Below are positions 24,295 to 36,700 of a stretch of 64,000 nucleotides of DNA, piece by piece (position 1 is the first letter of the stretch; each line of letters opens with the position of its first letter). The stretch is from Venturia oleaginea (lineage: Eukaryota > Ascomycota > Dothideomycetes > Venturiales > Venturiaceae): positions 558,001 to 622,000 of the forward strand of contig JABMLP010000019.1 of assembly GCA_013176395.1 (NCBI GenBank). Direction: 5' to 3'. A program made the position numbers and the translations under genes. Under the pieces are notes generated by a model. It saw nothing but the letters and a program-made list of their open reading frames with translations. It was not told the DNA's origin and ran no database searches.

Positions 24295-24874
24295 AGAAGA
24301 CCCCAGAGAAGATCCTATCCCACTCAGCTCTCACAGAGATCTCCACTATCCATACATCAACAACAAACTTCAACCAGAGGTCATATCGTCCAGCTAAAGG
24401 CTCATCACATCCAAGGCTTAGAAAAAATCCTTCGACCGGAAAAAGGACAAACCCTCCGCCAAGCTCAGGAGTCGTCTTGCATCAAAAGCGCCCCGACCCG
24501 TAAACATATCCCATCATAACCTACGCGAAAACCCCAAAAGGTATCAAATCATAATCTCCCACCCTCCCGTTTACCAAAAAGCCTCCCATTTCAAAACCTA
24601 CTCAAATCCCAATCCCTCCCCACAGAAACCATTCCCTCCCATCCCATCTCATTCCCCAAACGCAACACCATCTCCACCTCTCCCCATCCAAGGCACAAAA
24701 CATCGCAGTCACAAACACAAAAACATCAACCAAAAAACAATACCTTCATTCTTTATAATGCTATCTCGAGCACCGAAAAAAAAATTGGAAAAAAATACGC
24801 AGCATCGCTATGCAGGAATAGTCAGTTCACGCTAAACCCTCTCCAAAAAAAAGAAATCCCAATCCCAGTCCCAT

Positions 24875-24934
24875 CCAATCCAATCCAATCCAATCCAATC
24901 CAATCCAATCCAATCCAATCCAATCCAATCCAAT
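24875..24934. repeat. (CCAAT)12 microsatellite
   Basis: Twelve uninterrupted pentanucleotide units. On the minus strand it creates a spurious repetitive frame. CCAAT is also the recognition core of the fungal HAP complex, so the array could in principle titrate it; this is speculation. Confidence 0.92.
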
Positions 24935-25365
24935 CTATGCTCTCCATTCCCAATAGACCTCTCTCTCTCTCAAACGGTACGAGATCAAAGCAATCTTCCA
25001 CTCTCCACACAATCTTTCCACCTCGGCTCACCGCTTCCACTTCTCCGCCGCGTTAAACGTTATACAAAATATTGCAGTACACTGCTGTAGCGTCTTCCCA
25101 AGGCTCTAAAGAGTATATTGACTCCCGAAGACAAAAAGTGGGTAATCGTAAAAAGAAAAGTGCCCGTGAGAAAGTGACAAAAGAATGATGTGTGCCGAAG
25201 GGAGTCCGAGACATGCAACGTATGCACCAAAAGCGTGCGAATAAAGACGAAGAGAATCGAAAAAAAAGCAAGAGCTCCCCGCATGAGCAAGCGTATCGTC
25301 ATCGACATCGATATCGCAGAGCACTCCGTCCAAAGCTCAGGAGCGTAGCATCGCGCCCACCCCAC

Positions 25366-27669
25366 CTAGCCTTTCAAAAGAATACTCGGCGCGTCCTCCT
25401 CCCCATCTCCAACCTCATACCTCCCCATCTCCCTCATCAACTCCATAAAATCCTCCTCTTTGCCCAAATTCCAAGGCGGTCCCTTAGCAGAACCAAGCAA
25501 CTCAAGAATCTCCTCTCGAGTACCGTAAAGGCGTCCCTCAAGTTTGGCCAGAATACCGAGGCACGCACGGACAAGAATGCCATCGCCTTCAAAGACGTAG
25601 CAGTCCATGATGCGAGAGGCGATATCCATGCCAAATTTCTGTGAGCAGAAGAGCGTTCGGAACATTGGCTGCATGTATTCTGCTGCCGTGATCTTGGTTG
25701 TGGGAAGCACGAGGTGAGCATGTAGAGCTGGAAGTTTGTATTCTAAGGCTCCAAGAACGAAAGCGTAGGTTTTGTCGATTTCCGCAGAGTCATTCGTGAT
25801 GAAAGCAGTCGGCATGGGGCGATTTAGAAGGTTAGATAGTGTGATGAATGAGTCTGCGGCTGAGAGGTTGAGAATCAAGAGACCAGCGATGAACTAAAAG
25901 ATGTCAGCAATTGATGTTGGTAAGAACAAAGTGACAAGACCTACGTGAGTACCGTAAACATACCCAATGTCTGATCGATACATTGCGTATGCCATCAGAA
26001 CATCGAGTAACGTCTGGTGCAAAGGTCCTCCAAGCTGGAAGATCTTCAGCTCCGGGAATGCCTCCTCAATGTCTCGCCTGATAGCTTCGAACCACTGCCA
26101 TTCTTGTTCCTTGCCAGCCTCATCCGGAGCGAGCTTAGATAGTCTTGCGTGAGCCTTTTTGAATCTCAGCAATGCTGCACTGTAACTCGTTTCGGAAAGT
26201 GCCAGTTCATTACCCACAGCCTTCCTCCAAAAGTTTCCACGGTTCCTTGGGGTGATGCCTTTCCAGAATAGCTCCTTCGTGCGTGGCTCATTGATCGAAG
26301 TGTCCCAGTTTGGTAGTACATGTTCTTCCCAGACTCTAGTAAGTGTCTCTCTTGTACTGTCGCGAAGACACTGTTCCTTTTGCTGTTTCTTCTCTTTCTC
26401 TGCTTCCGCCTGTTTTGCCTTTGCCATCATCTTTTGGTACTCCCTCAAGTGTCGCTTCTCCTCTTCCGGGTTCTTGGGTGGCAACCAGCTCGGTCTCGTC
26501 CTAGTCAGATGTTTCTCCTTCTCCTTACTGATGGGTAACGGATCAATGAGCAATTCGTGCTTTCGCATCGGCGGCAGCTCAATTTCTGAACTCGAAAATC
26601 GTCGCTTCTCAGTAGAGCGCTTCATCCGAGGGCTTCCTGCTTGGACTTTCTCTTCTCGTTCACGTTCCTCCTGTTCGGCCTGGGTCTCCAAAATCTGGGT
26701 AAGTGCTCTGGCGTCGGGTGACAGTTCTGATAGAGCGTTGTCCCAAGATCGTCCAGGCGTTCGAAGATTTAACGAGTAGTCTTCGGGTATTGAGGTCATG
26801 GAGACACTTCTGGCCACCATTGAGTGGCGCGGTGATTTTGGCGGCGGTGGCTTGGACATGTTGGCTGTGACATCCGGATTTGGCATCGCAATTCCGAGTC
26901 CTTTGCTGTGGGAAGGTGCCACTGGTGAATGGCTCGCAGATCCGGGTGGAGAGCTTCGACGAGACAGACTCTCCCGCTCGTTTGGCGGACGCGGCGATAT
27001 GGGTATGTTGAAGATAATGGCATCCTCTGGCAGCTCGTCGTCCGAGTCGTGAAACTCATCCTCCAACTCCTTCACTGTCTTGCGACCAGGCTGCCACGAT
27101 TGTTGTCTGTTGGGTAGGACCGGAAGCTCCGTGGCTTTATGCCGGCGACTCGATGAGGTTCGGGGAGAAGGTGTTGGGCTGAATGTGGAAGGTGACAGTG
27201 ATATGGGTGAAGTTGATCTCGACCGGCGGTTTGTGGATATCCTGGGCAAAAATAGTGTGCTGGAAGGATTCGTTGGTAGCTGGCGTTTCTTCTGCCTCCT
27301 CGCAGGTAAGCTCAATTGCTGGTGGTTCTCATTACCGGGCGTGAAGTGGTGCGTTTGCTTGGTTGTCAAGTCGCGGGAGTGCAGAGAAGGCGTCGAATGG
27401 CTATTAATATTATGCATTGTTGTAAGCGATGTAGTCAGAGTCCTTGATTTCTTATCCTGGTCGGTAAGCTTCCGGGTGTAGATCTCTTGGTGCTGGGGGT
27501 AGGTGTGATGCTGAAGGTCCTCCAAACTGATATCCTCGAAATGGCCAATGTCCTGCTGGCCGGCGTCGCTATCGGACTGGAAGGATGAAGATTTTGAAGA
27601 TTTTGAATTGCTAAGTTCTGGAGGCGAGCCAGGTGACATAATGGATGCTTCGAGATAGGTGGAAATCAT
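25366..27669 (-). CDS. TBC-domain (Rab GAP-like) protein, 2 exons
   Basis: Exons 27669-25945 and 25893-25366 give 750 aa; the 51-nt intron has GTAGGT and a TTTTAG end. Residues 1 to about 430 are Ser/Pro-rich and probably disordered; a Glu/Lys-rich helix follows, then the TBC domain from LFWKGITPRNRGNFWRKAVG to the C terminus. TBC proteins normally speed GTP hydrolysis by Rab GTPases in vesicle traffic, using an Arg in IxxDxxR and a Gln in YxQ. Here the first motif reads IRRDIEE and the second GYVYGTH, so neither catalytic residue is present although the fold motifs are. The protein may bind Rabs without activating hydrolysis, or another residue may compensate. MSPGSPP eleven codons in is an alternative start. 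Confidence 0.88.
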
Positions 27670-28421
27670 GGTGATTTCATGAAGAGTGCGAACAATAGCA
27701 GGTTACGAGATGGGGCCCTGAAGTCGTGGTGGCAGTCGGTAGGCAAGGGAGCGGAAGGCGCGTTGGATTGCGGAATCAAAGCAGGAGGAGTAGGAGCATG
27801 GTTGGGGACTTGAAGGAAAACGGGATATTCAGTCATGCCAGGTTCAAGTGTCGTTCGTCCAACAACAAGGAGAATTGGTGAAGTCCAGGACACGCCGGCG
27901 GTCGTTGAGTATCTACTATCAACAGGCGAAGAAGGGGGCTTGCAGAGAGCAATGTGTCCGTGCGGGAAATGACCAAATTTATTCTTTACTAGGGTTCGAG
28001 TGGCCGTTGTTTATTCTAGAAGACGGCTCATGGCAGGGAGCTTCAAAAATAGCTTTGAACACGATGGGATATTGTTTTTGTTGCGAACTACATGCTGTCT
28101 ATGTGAGTTACAAGTCTCCAGCAGCAACAGAAGAGGCCGACATCAGGCATCAGTGCACCCAGGAGGATAGCTCATGGTATACCCATGCCCATGCTCCCAT
28201 CTGTCCTGATTACCGCAAATTTCCCTACAGCCAATTGCTGCGCCTCTCTAGAGAAATCCCTTCAACCGTCGCCTGGCCACTTGCCAATCTGGGCGCACTT
28301 CCCGTTCAATGGTTGACCCTGCACACAATTCTGACAACTGGGCTTCTGGAATTGCAGGCAGCATCAGCCCCTGGATGACCCGCCGGCTCTGCAGCATTAT
28401 CCTGGGAGCAGCATCTGTGGC
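27670..28421. other. intergenic region between TBC gene and TERT 3' end
   Basis: Contains the promoter of the minus-strand TBC gene and the 3' flank of TERT. A plus-strand frame of about 176 codons (27848-28378) crosses it but shows no domain and is judged spurious. Confidence 0.5.
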
Positions 28422-31400
28422 TCAACGCGATGATGCCACAGCCGCAGTCACCACTCGCTGGAGAGCTGCCCTCTCCATGTCAGATTGTGGCCAAGCCACT
28501 GTCAGAGAGTGATGCAGCCAATCAAGCAGCACTCGATACTTTGTCTGCTTCCGCTGAAACACGTCGTTGAACGCCTTGGAAGAAAGCCTGCACGCCAAAT
28601 CTCGCGTTAGCTCAGGAGCATGTCGCGCATTATAACTTTACAACCTTAAGATCGATATTAATATCTCCCTCCAGAGCGATGGATTGATGATGAGATTTTG
28701 CCGACTCACCATATGCTTTGATTTTTCCTCACAGCGCATTCATAACTTTGCCACACTGTCTTTTCCTGATTGCGCTTTCGCGTTATTATTGTGAAGGCGA
28801 GCTTGGTGAGATCCTCGATTGTATCTGTTGGCCGAATCATTAGCAAATCTCAAGCTCCACTTTTGCTTCTCCACATTTCCGACCCGAAGTCCGCATCCGC
28901 TGCTCCACCGAGGCCCAGGCTACAGAATATCAATCCAAATTGGTACATGATATGCAAACTTTCCCATCTCGAATACGACAGGTTTTGGCCATAATTTGTC
29001 GCAAATTCCCTCCATAGTGAACATGGCTTTTCTTACTCTTCAGGGTCGCAAATGAAGGCTGAGACGAGGCTGATAAACTCTTCATATAATAAAAGCACCG
29101 CAGCGCTGCATCTTTGAACGCAATGTACAGATTCGACAAGACGGTGTCTAGCGAATTGAATGTAGTATCGAAGAACATTCCGTGCAGCTGTATTTTCAAT
29201 GCACTTGGGCGCTTCGTTAGCACAATACAGACAACCAGCCGACGATAACTCACTTCAGAGCTTTGCGACGGAATGTCCTCCCAGGAATGCTGGCATGCTC
29301 TACTGTCAAAGAATCTGCTACATCTAGCTATGTTAGTATCTGCTTCATACATGACCCCGGACTGTCTCACTTGTGTTAATTCTCGTCGCAGCATTTTTCT
29401 TGATTTCCAACGTTTTTGGATCAATAAGCAATCCACAATATGGAAAATCTTTGCTTTGACATCGCGGAACTTGCTGGCCATTGACATGGCAATCGAAGCT
29501 CACAAGACTCTTCTCTGGTTTGACAGATATACCGTAGTCAGGAATGCCTCGATGCATCAACTGCAGAAAGCGAATGGCCACACCTTGGTCTAGAGAAACC
29601 AGCAGGAAGTCGTCGATGAGGCGGATGAGGATGGTATCAGCACGTCGGGTGAATTGCAGAATATCTTTCTCCAAGCTCCCGTAAAAGAAGTTGCACAGAA
29701 GACTTGATACAACGGAGCCCTGTGGTATTCCATTCTTTTGACGGTAGTATTTCTTCCCGATTTTCACAATATTGTATTCGACGTGCTCTCGCAGGAGTTC
29801 CGCTATGGTATGCTTGTTGTAGGACTGATGTCCTAGAGGTCCCACCGCAACGACATTGCCTTGCTCGTTAGTTCTGTGGCTTTCCAGTCCCGCGTGTCCA
29901 AATTTGTTAGCAGGCCGGGCGAAAGCATTGAACTTGATTATTGCTTTCGTATTTAAGACTTCCTGCCGCTGGCCCACGACCTGAGGCGGCTTGACTTCGG
30001 CGTGGTTTTCAACGTGGTACTCATCTGAAGATAGCAGAGCTGTGATAACTTGCAGAAGATGCTCCTGAGGAACCGTGTCGAAACATGCTTGGACATCGAC
30101 TTTCGCGAGATATAGAGGTTGGCCATTTCGTCCGGCTAATTTCTGGCAAGAGGTGAATTCCCTCAGCTTTGGGTAAATGTCTCCTACCGAGAATAGAGAA
30201 CATCCAAGCTCAACCTGGTGAGTCGACTTTTCATAATTCAGCACTCGAAACGCTGGAGCGATGGCAGAGTTTATGCTTCGACCGAGGATTCTCTTTCCAT
30301 TCTGCCAAACATATGGTCGTCTTCTCAAGTTTGTGATGGGACGAAATCCTACAGCCTTGGGCAGCAGCCTAATGTGACTAAAGCCGAATGTCCTCGAAGC
30401 CAATTTTGCGCGAACTTTCTCGGATTTCAGTTCTTCGAACAGGCTTGCCTTCAATTCTACCATCGCGGGCTCAGAGATCTTCTGCCAAATGTCTTGTCTA
30501 AAATAGAACAAACGGTTTCTGTGTGCGCCGGATTCGGTAACGTGGAAATTGGAGCGTACAAGAGGCATCAAAAATGAATCGAAAAGGTAATAAACGAACT
30601 CGGCGAGGAGTTCTTTGCGCTTACTGAAGTCGGAGATGGACATCTTCTGGTTTGCTGCTTGCGTCGGAGCAAGCCACGGCATTCCAGACACCTTTCGAAG
30701 TCAGTAGGGACTCACTAATCACAGAAAGCAGGCCCTACCTTGAGCGTGCTCATAATCTCATTCAGAGAAAGCGTTTCGAATTTCCTGACGCGTAAAAACT
30801 GGTCAACCGTCTGCAGGATCACATTTTGGTTGTGTTCTAGCATTTGTCCTGCGCCCCAAAAACCTCGAGGTATGACTTTTTTGATCACAGCTTGACAAAA
30901 TGCGGAGACACAAGACACGGGAGTTGCCAGAGCTGTGGACGAGAGTTTTTGTTTGCTGGCGTCCATGGATTGAAGCTCAGTCTAGCATTGTTAGTAGCTG
31001 TCCCAACGTGCCGGATCTAACCAAGACTAACGTTGATCGGACAATGGTGCTTGAGGAGCTCCACGTATGAACATCTGTGGTGCAATTTCCGTAGCATTTG
31101 AGCCAAGTCAAAGGCGACTCCACGAAGTCTTTTGGGCAGCACTGGTTTTGGCGCTGACTCTGCTTTTGAGATCTCAGTGGCTTCCACTTGTGATACTCCA
31201 CCCTTCAGTCTGATTTCGGTCTCGCGTAGGTTATAGTCCTTAAAAGGCAGGGCCATCTCTCTGTGGTCTCTGACGAAAGTGAAGACATTGTGGAGTTTGA
31301 ATTGCCGTGGAAAGATATACTTCATGATGTGGACGGTTTCTTGAACGTCATCGAGGTTTCGGCATCGATTGAGCACATCTGCACGGTCAGTATGGTTGAT

Positions 31401-32436
31401 GAAAAGACTGCAGTATGACATACGAATAGGATGCATTCCTAATTTGATACAACCGCTTGATGTGAAGGCCGGCTTAGAGTAATACATGCGATTTCGTACA
31501 ATTCGAATGTCTGACGGCTTCCGCATAATTGGGTCATAACCAGGATGTCGGCTGTTCGATATTGACGCATCGTTGACATTTGTGAGAAATTTGGTGCCTG
31601 TCTCTATAATCGGTATCGTTGGTATGATAGTCAATGGATGTCCTTCACATGTTTAGTACTACTCGCAAACTGTCATTCAAGGTTGGTGTACCACTCAGTT
31701 GCCTTAGACCTCTCGCACCGTCCACGACCGGTACAAACAAACAACACTCCAACAGCAAATCGACCATGATCAAGTCACCGCCTCTTCCCAACAAGGATAG
31801 CAACGAGCACCAAACACTACTCGTCAAAGCTTGTACATGCTTATTGGCATACTGGTAGATGACACCCGGAATACAAGCAATCGCGTTCTCTTTGATGCCA
31901 TTCTGCGCAGTCGCTCCCGACAGACGCTCGAATCCTTGACAAAGAAGGTGTCCCGGCTTTGCTGGAGGTTGATGGCGGCGGAAGAGCAGCCAGATGACAA
32001 AGTAGACTGCTTCTGTCTGGAGAGAATCGCCGGGATCTGTATTATTGCCCAATGTGGAGCTGGGTATTTGCTGAGTGAAGACAGCGAGGTCTTGAGCCCG
32101 TCGTTCGTGACGAAATGACCTGTTCTTCACGTCGTTGAAGCCAACAGTTGCAGTGTCTAGTAGGCTGCGAATTGTCCCTGTCTGGGCATTCTTTTGAGGC
32201 TCCGCTGATTTCCCATATTGTGAAATGCATTCGGCGCGAGGATTATTTGCGAGGGCGAGCTGGTGGACGATGTATTCCCGGAGAGTAAGTACATTGCGAA
32301 AGTAGTGTCTGAGAACTGGATGGTTCGCGCAGGAATGTTTTTGCTCTCCTGATTCTGCTGAATTGATCTTTGGCCTTTTCGTAGAATTGCTGTCCTGGCC
32401 TAGCTGCTTGCCTGGCCGCTTCCTCTTGCTCCCCAT
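28422..32436 (-). CDS. TERT: telomerase reverse transcriptase, 8 exons
   Basis: The catalytic subunit of telomerase, which copies the telomerase RNA template onto chromosome ends. Exons: 32436-31692, 31642-31032, 30981-30739, 30691-29371, 29323-29254, 29203-29037, 28824-28710 and 28587-28422; phases agree throughout and give 1145 aa. Domains in order: TEN (HPVLRHYFRNVLTLREYI; GVIYQYANKHVQ), RNA-binding domain with IFPRQFKLHNVFT, the T motif VIPRGFWG (exon 3), RT motifs RLLPKAVGFRPI (1-2), A (KVDVQACFDT, Asp about 732), B' (GIPQGSVVSSLLCNFFYG), C (LIDDFLLVS, Asp about 893-894) and D/E (PYCGLLID), then the C-terminal extension (TFRRKAL, MFFDTTFNS). The TEN and RNA-binding domains separate it from LINE reverse transcriptases. 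It is divergent from the RhoGEF gene. Confidence 0.95.
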
Positions 32437-33714
32437 GTTGTCGCTTGCCGCTCGTCGAAAGCATCAATGGCTGTACAATGGCGTTCCCATCACCAATGCG
32501 GAACGGGGGGTTGGGATTGGTGGTAGGGGTCGAGTCGTGGATTGATGGAGAAGCAAAACATGCATAAAATTTAATTCCTGCAACGACCAAATTAACGCGC
32601 GCTGGGAGTCCAGTGTTTCTCAACTGCCAAGACAGCGAGTAATCTTTGTATGGTGTATCACTGTATGATGCAATGCAGGATGACTGACTGCTCGCAAGCG
32701 CACGAATTGATACGAAAAACTGCGGTTCCTTGATGCACCAAAGAAAGCAGTTCCTCATGCACCAAATAAAGCAGTTCCTATGCACCAAAGAAAGCACTTC
32801 CTCATGCACCAAAGAAAGCAGTTCCTGGCTCCGCCAAAGAGAGCGATTCGCGGTCCCTGGTAATTGTTGGAAGGATTCTGCAAGTGCCGCGTCGATGAAG
32901 CATAAAGCTTAAAAGTCGAGTTAATAGTGGTACCTGGTGCTGTCAGGACAAAGTGAGACAAGCTGTCGGCGCACTGTTGACAAATCAATACAAAACATAA
33001 TGTTCCGCTCGAGTCTTCCCTGCTCCTGCTGTCCAGCAATGAGCTAGGGCGGTACCCGCTTCTGAGAGTCCTCATATACCGAGAAACTCGCCTTGCACTG
33101 AATCAGGGGACAAGAAGAAATACTGCTGTTGCGAGGCTATCGCTGTGCTATCACAGGAGCGGTACACGCGCTTCCCGAGTATTGTCAGCTACCCAATCCA
33201 ATGTATTGAATTGTATCGTAGCGAATCTGGGGTGAGGAACGTAGAAGTAGGTGCTCTGCTGCAGTCCAAGTCGTGCATTGAATCAAACCAAGACCGCTCT
33301 CACTTCCACTTCCACTTCCACTCGCCCACCGCGCAATTAATATACACGCTCCCTGTCCCTACAATTACACGCTTCAGCCTTGCAATTCGGCGTCTGTCCG
33401 TGACTCCTGTGCAAGAGCTACTCCGTATCCTGCTTGCATCTTCTGAAACTCCGATTCATCCGCAGAGACGATTGGTCTGGGGGCGTTGGCAGAGCAGAAC
33501 CCTGTCGCCTCTCTCTGCGCGTTCATCTTCAACCACTAACCCTTACCCGCGCTGATTGGCAAACAAGCCAAACCTCGTCCATTATTCGTCGCCCCGAAGA
33601 CTTGCTCCACCAACCGCAGAGAGCAACCGCCGAATCCATTCCATCCATACCCAGCGCGGACAGGATTCCCGTTGGAGCCCAACCAGAGATGGACCGTTGA
33701 GATTCGGAGCAGCC
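32437..33714. promoter_or_regulatory. shared upstream region of TERT and RhoGEF genes
   Basis: About 1.28 kb between two divergent genes, holding both promoters and 5' leaders. A small tandem repeat lies on the TERT side. On the RhoGEF side CACTTC repeats occur near 33300. No clear TATA box was seen. Confidence 0.5.
32733..32826. repeat. 23-24 bp minisatellite, four copies
   Basis: Four head-to-tail units starting ATGCACCAAAGAAAGC at 32733, 32757, 32780 and 32804, each ending in a CTTCCT or GTTCCT segment. Unit lengths alternate between 24 and 23 bp with few substitutions. It is not a CRISPR array because no unique spacers separate the units. Confidence 0.88.
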
Positions 33715-36700
33715 ATGCAGAACAGTCCACACTCCCATAGTGACGCTCGGAACCGCCTGAGCTCTCCCTTTGATCACTCCCCATCCCTCGACGAAGCCTT
33801 TCTGGCCAGCCCACGGCGAGCACCTGCGAAGCCCGTCGCCGACCACAGCGACTTTGGCGAGCCAGATGACTTTTATCGACCCTATGCCGACCGACCGACC
33901 TCTCAGCCAGACATCATCCTACAGACCGCCGACGACGACGTGATGGCTTCACCGGGCAAGAGGAGGCAGGCAAACACCAACGGAGGAGCTTCATTGAAAC
34001 CAAAACCACTGTTCTCAGCTTCTGGCAACCCCGTACGCGGAGCCATCAGGTCTGCGTCACATCCGGTAAACCTCACGGCAGCCAAATCCACAACAGCGCT
34101 CACAGCTGCCGCAAAAATCAAGCAAGGAACGATCAAGGAGCGATTGAAGCAGTTTGATAAATCGAGGGACCATAGCCCTGAGCCTCCCACCCGACTCGAT
34201 GGAGCGCCGCGGACTCCTTCCGCTCAGCGATATTATAACGGCACCAACCACTCCAATGGCCATGTTTTGAAGACACCAAATGGACATAAATCGACATCCA
34301 GTAAGGGTAAGAGCAAGGACAGTCAGAATAATTGGAGACCATTATTCGGTGAGGTGTTGGATGCCAGCCCAGGCGCAGAGAATGTTGGGTTTGGAATCTC
34401 TGGTGTAGACGACATAGAGGCTTTTTTAGCCCGCGGATTCCCTACTGAGGGTGGTATGCCAGACTTGTGTAATGCGTTGTCGCAGGCAACACATCAGAGA
34501 GCACACAGTGAAGCCTCAGGGATGCCGGGCGCCTTCCCTGGTGACAATGAGTCTGCCAGTTCAACAGCATCGCCCGTTAGTGCACCTGCCTCACCCCATC
34601 GAGAAGTCCCTGAGCACAAACACTCATCGAGAATACCTATAAGAAAAGGCCCTGGAGATCCGACAAAGGTGGACAAATGTCCTCCTCGAGACGATACACT
34701 TGCGCAATCCGATGACAAGGCGAAGTTGGCGACGCTTGCACTCAGACGATACAGCCCAATTCGGCGACCCGACCCCATTCATAGCGTCTCTGCCGTTGTG
34801 AGAGCACCTGCTCCAAAGACCTCACCTGCTTTACGAAGTGCAAGGGCCCGACCACTCGTTACATTTAACCACACATCCTCATCGCGTTCCAGGGTTGCTG
34901 ATCGGCACGAGAAGCTTTTGTCGAGTGCAGGTGCCAGAAGTGCCAAACCGAAGCCGTCAGTGCCTGGTCAGGTCAATATTGCAGAACGTAGAGCCCGTCT
35001 GCAAACCCAGCTCCAGGGGGGAAGTGCAGCCGTGAAGACCGTGCGCCTGGACCGCGACCGACCCCGGTCCAACCAGAAGACGGCTTCTTCTTACTCAGAG
35101 TTCGCTCCCGACGCAATGTCGACCGAACCAAAGATTGTGGTTGACGAACTGGAACGCAAGGGTGTCGTTCCCGTACAAGAGATCCCACCACCAGTCCCAC
35201 CTCTTGTGCTGCCTTTCCCTGACACGTCGCCGCCTCAACAGCAGCGGCAATTCGTCAGGGTTGAGAGGACCAAGAGTGCATCAGACTTTAAACAATCGCC
35301 CGTGCTCGGTCATAATGAGAGACAGGAGATCCCGGCTCCAGCTGTTCAGCCGCGAGTGTCTGCGCGCGAGCGACGTGCGTCAGAACCACATCAATCTGAT
35401 AGCCTTCTGCACCAAGTCAGAAGCATGCGAGATTCTAGCCCATCAGCAGTCTCCTGCACTGAAATTCCCGACGATTTCCTATCCCAGGCTGATGACGGCG
35501 AGACGATCCAAATTCTCCTCGGGGAAACGCCACGACTGCCGCAGCACAACTGGGAGTCTCCTGAGACTGAGCAGGAAAGCTCTCCAGAAGCCTTCCACAC
35601 TCCGCTTGAGGAAGATTCGGAAGAACTCAATGGCGACATGTTCGATGGCCGCTCATCCATCTACCCAGACGACTCTGTCAGCATGGTGGGAATGCGACGA
35701 TATGCTGATGCTATGAATGCCGAGCCAGTGCCTCCTTTGCCTGTGAATCGACTGCAGCAATATGCGCGACGCCAAGATTTCACTCTGAACAGCGACGCTC
35801 GCAGTGAGATCAACCGAGTGTTGGACCATTATCAGGATGGCCATTTCACCCCCGAAATGGCAAATAAGCAAGTGGAGATTCTGACACAAGATCTGAAACA
35901 GCATCGCGCGTGGGGGGCTCCAGAAACAACGAAGGATTGTTTGCAAGATCTGTCGAGTAAGGAAGAACAGCGAGATGACCCTCCTGTTGTGTCCACCTCT
36001 TCCAAATCTGCGAAGCCTCTCGTGCCGATGCCCAAAGATCCGTATGAAGACGATGAAGAGGAAGCCGGAGGAATTGCAATCATCTATGGCCCCCCAGAGC
36101 CATACAAGCGCAATTCGAGTGAAGCCCATCTTGATGCCAATATCGATGGCACGCGGCACAGCCATAGCGCCAGTAATTCCACCTTGCGTCCATTGAGGGT
36201 TGCAGAGACGAGAAGTGAGGGTTCGTGCTCTGATGATGATCCGCTTTTCCGTCCTGAGCCGCCGCCAAAGGATGTTCGAACAGAAGGTCGACATGTTGAG
36301 TGGCCAGTGCGACCTTCACTTCCCGAGATCACAACAACTGGTTCTGGGCTTGGCCTCTCCATCACGAACTCGAGATCTGCCAGTCCATCTTCGAGATCTC
36401 CGCACCCCCCTCGGCCTGCGTACGCACCGCCACCACCTCCCACGCCCGTCAAGGAAGGCTCGTTGTCCTTTACCCAGCAAAACAACTCGTCCTCTTCCGT
36501 GGTACAGCAGCAGAATTCCATCGCATACGCAAAGCGCATTGCTACAGATATCTTTGGGCCGCCGGTTGAATCACCAGTCTCATTTGGACTTGAATCGCCA
36601 GGTCTGCCCGCGAATCCAGCACCCCGAGGGCGAACGCAGCGGATCGAAGTTATGGAGGCTGACAAGGTCAGCGCTAATCGAAAGAGCCAGTCGAGTTCCA

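Larger units (their letters stand above)
22603..25365. other. gene-free region, right half strongly G-poor
   Basis: No gene could be supported. From about 23.9 to 25.0 kb the plus strand consists mainly of A and C with few G, including A-rich runs and two simple repeats. This tract probably includes the 3' UTR of the minus-strand TBC gene, but is longer than expected for one. Confidence 0.5.

Noticed and set aside
24822..25040. Open frame with repeated DWIGL motif on the minus strand.
   Set aside because: It is simply the translation of the CCAAT microsatellite.
27848..28378. Plus-strand frame of 176 codons between TBC and TERT genes.
   Set aside because: No family resemblance, no splice or promoter support, and it overlaps the TBC promoter.
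29345..30691. Reverse-transcriptase domain first considered as a LINE relic.
   Set aside because: The T motif, RNA-binding and TEN domains upstream and the C-terminal extension downstream, all in phase across introns, identify telomerase.
32733..32826. Possible CRISPR-like array.
   Set aside because: Units are contiguous without spacers, the genome is eukaryotic and no cas genes are present.
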